DNA from: Anaeromyces robustus
Taxonomy: Eukaryota; Neocallimastigomycota; Neocallimastigomycetes; Neocallimastigales; Neocallimastigaceae
Assembly (NCBI GenBank): GCA_002104895.1
Contig: MCFG01000313.1
Coordinates: 52,501-84,186 of the forward strand
DNA length: 31,686 nucleotides
Direction: 5' to 3'
The translations under genes were made by a program, and so were the position numbers. This document shows positions 31,122 through 31,686 of this stretch, in pieces. Positions within the stretch are counted from its first letter, which is position 1; each line of letters starts with the position of its first letter. The notes beneath the pieces are model-generated. The model was not told the DNA's origin and did not search any database. It saw only the letters and a program-made list of their open reading frames with translations.

Positions 31122-31686
31122 ATGGCTATATTGGAACAAAATAATAAAGGTTCTTCAAAAAATAGAAGAAGATTGGTAAGAAAACGTTCGGTATGGGAAA
31201 ATCTTTATCATTCACCACAAGATTGGTTTATGCAAATAGAGGAAGAATACGAAGGTATTTTCCATTTCTTAACATCTTTATATAATTTACTTTAAAACAT
31301 TAATATGATTATAAATTATTTTATATTAAAAATAAATATTAAATTCATTCATTATTATTATGTTATTGAAAAAAAATATATTATACATAAAAAGCTTTAA
31401 ATTGGGATAAATTACAAAAAATATTTAGTATACCTTTTGGAATATCATTAAATTTTTTATATATTTTAATCAAAATTAATAGTAAAAATGAGTGGGAAGA
31501 AGATTTACAACTATCACGAAGTTATTCTTCATTAGAATTGTTACAATTTACTCTGTTCTTTATATGTATATTTAATTCTTTATATCTTTTTACTCGCAAA
31601 AAGCAATATCAAATAAGAAATGCTGATGAAAAGGTTAGTAAAGTTATTTTTATCACTATTAGTAATAATGTAATTAATATTTCAAT
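31122..31686 (+). CDS. Nur1/Mug154-like nuclear rim protein, 5' part
   Basis: Exon 1 is 31122-31254 and exon 2 is 31395-31633, with intron 31255-31394 (GTATTT...AAAAG) and a further donor GTTAGT at 31634. The coding sequence continues beyond the window. The start MAILEQNNKGSSKNRRRL is basic. It is followed by SPQDWFMQIEEEYEALNWDK, then IPFGISLNFLYILIKI (first membrane segment), and LLQFTLFFICIFNSLYLF (second) followed by TRKKQYQIRNADEK. The pattern SP.D.....E..E..NWD......P.G..L..L...I matches the N-terminus of fungal Nur1 from memory. That is an inner nuclear membrane protein which with Lrs4-Csm1/Heh1 tethers rDNA and heterochromatin at the periphery. The gene is divergent from the Siz gene. 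The assignment rests on about 125 residues. Confidence 0.65.

Overview
This window looks like nuclear DNA of an anaerobic gut fungus (Neocallimastigomycota: Neocallimastix, Piromyces or a relative). The evidence is extreme AT richness outside exons, short GT-AG introns, fungal gene families (Siz/PIAS SUMO ligase, Nur1-type nuclear rim protein), and a secreted GH11 xylanase with a fungal CBM1 joined by a huge hexapeptide-repeat linker of the TLPN/TIPG kind known from rumen-fungal xylanases. No genome search was run, so the genus is not assigned.

Left part (1-5300). Two minus-strand membrane-protein genes of unknown function come first; the left one runs off the edge and the other carries a 1-nt frameshift. 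They are followed by a tandemly duplicated divergent promoter region (about 871-1961). Next is a plus-strand gene (1941-4775) that appears to encode a Pmp3/UPF0057-like N-terminal region fused to a choline-transporter-like (SLC44/Pns1) protein. It has one intron full of a 35-bp repeat and an apparent 1-nt frameshift between the two parts.

Middle (5290-14156) is a graveyard of non-LTR (LINE) retrotransposons, all on the minus strand. It holds a decayed copy of one family (5290-6730) and a nest of three copies of a second family. Old copy A (6981-14147) was interrupted by a 3'UTR-only copy B (8084-8286) and by a full-length copy C (8515-13661). B and C each have 12-bp target-site duplications. 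Copy C encodes one long polyprotein (N-terminal domain, APE endonuclease, reverse transcriptase, zinc motif) broken by three single-base frameshifts. Its 5' terminus contains an 11-bp perfect inverted repeat and further possible stems.

Next is the minus-strand GH11-CBM1 xylanase (14809-16947), then a gene-poor, very AT-rich stretch of about 6 kb. The minus-strand Siz/PIAS gene (23158-29376) was reconstructed here as 11 exons encoding about 1379 residues: SAP, PINIT, SP-RING, a SUMO-interacting motif and a long Ser/Thr/Asn-rich tail. Its introns 9 and 10 are mostly microsatellite. The window ends with the first two exons of a plus-strand Nur1/Mug154-like nuclear-rim protein that runs off the right edge.

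The genes do not form a functional cluster. The main themes are repeat-driven remodelling (tandem duplications, microsatellite introns, nested retroelements, a minisatellite-encoded enzyme linker) and a recurring pattern of single-base frameshifts, several of them at short homopolymers, which may be assembly errors, real decay, or both.
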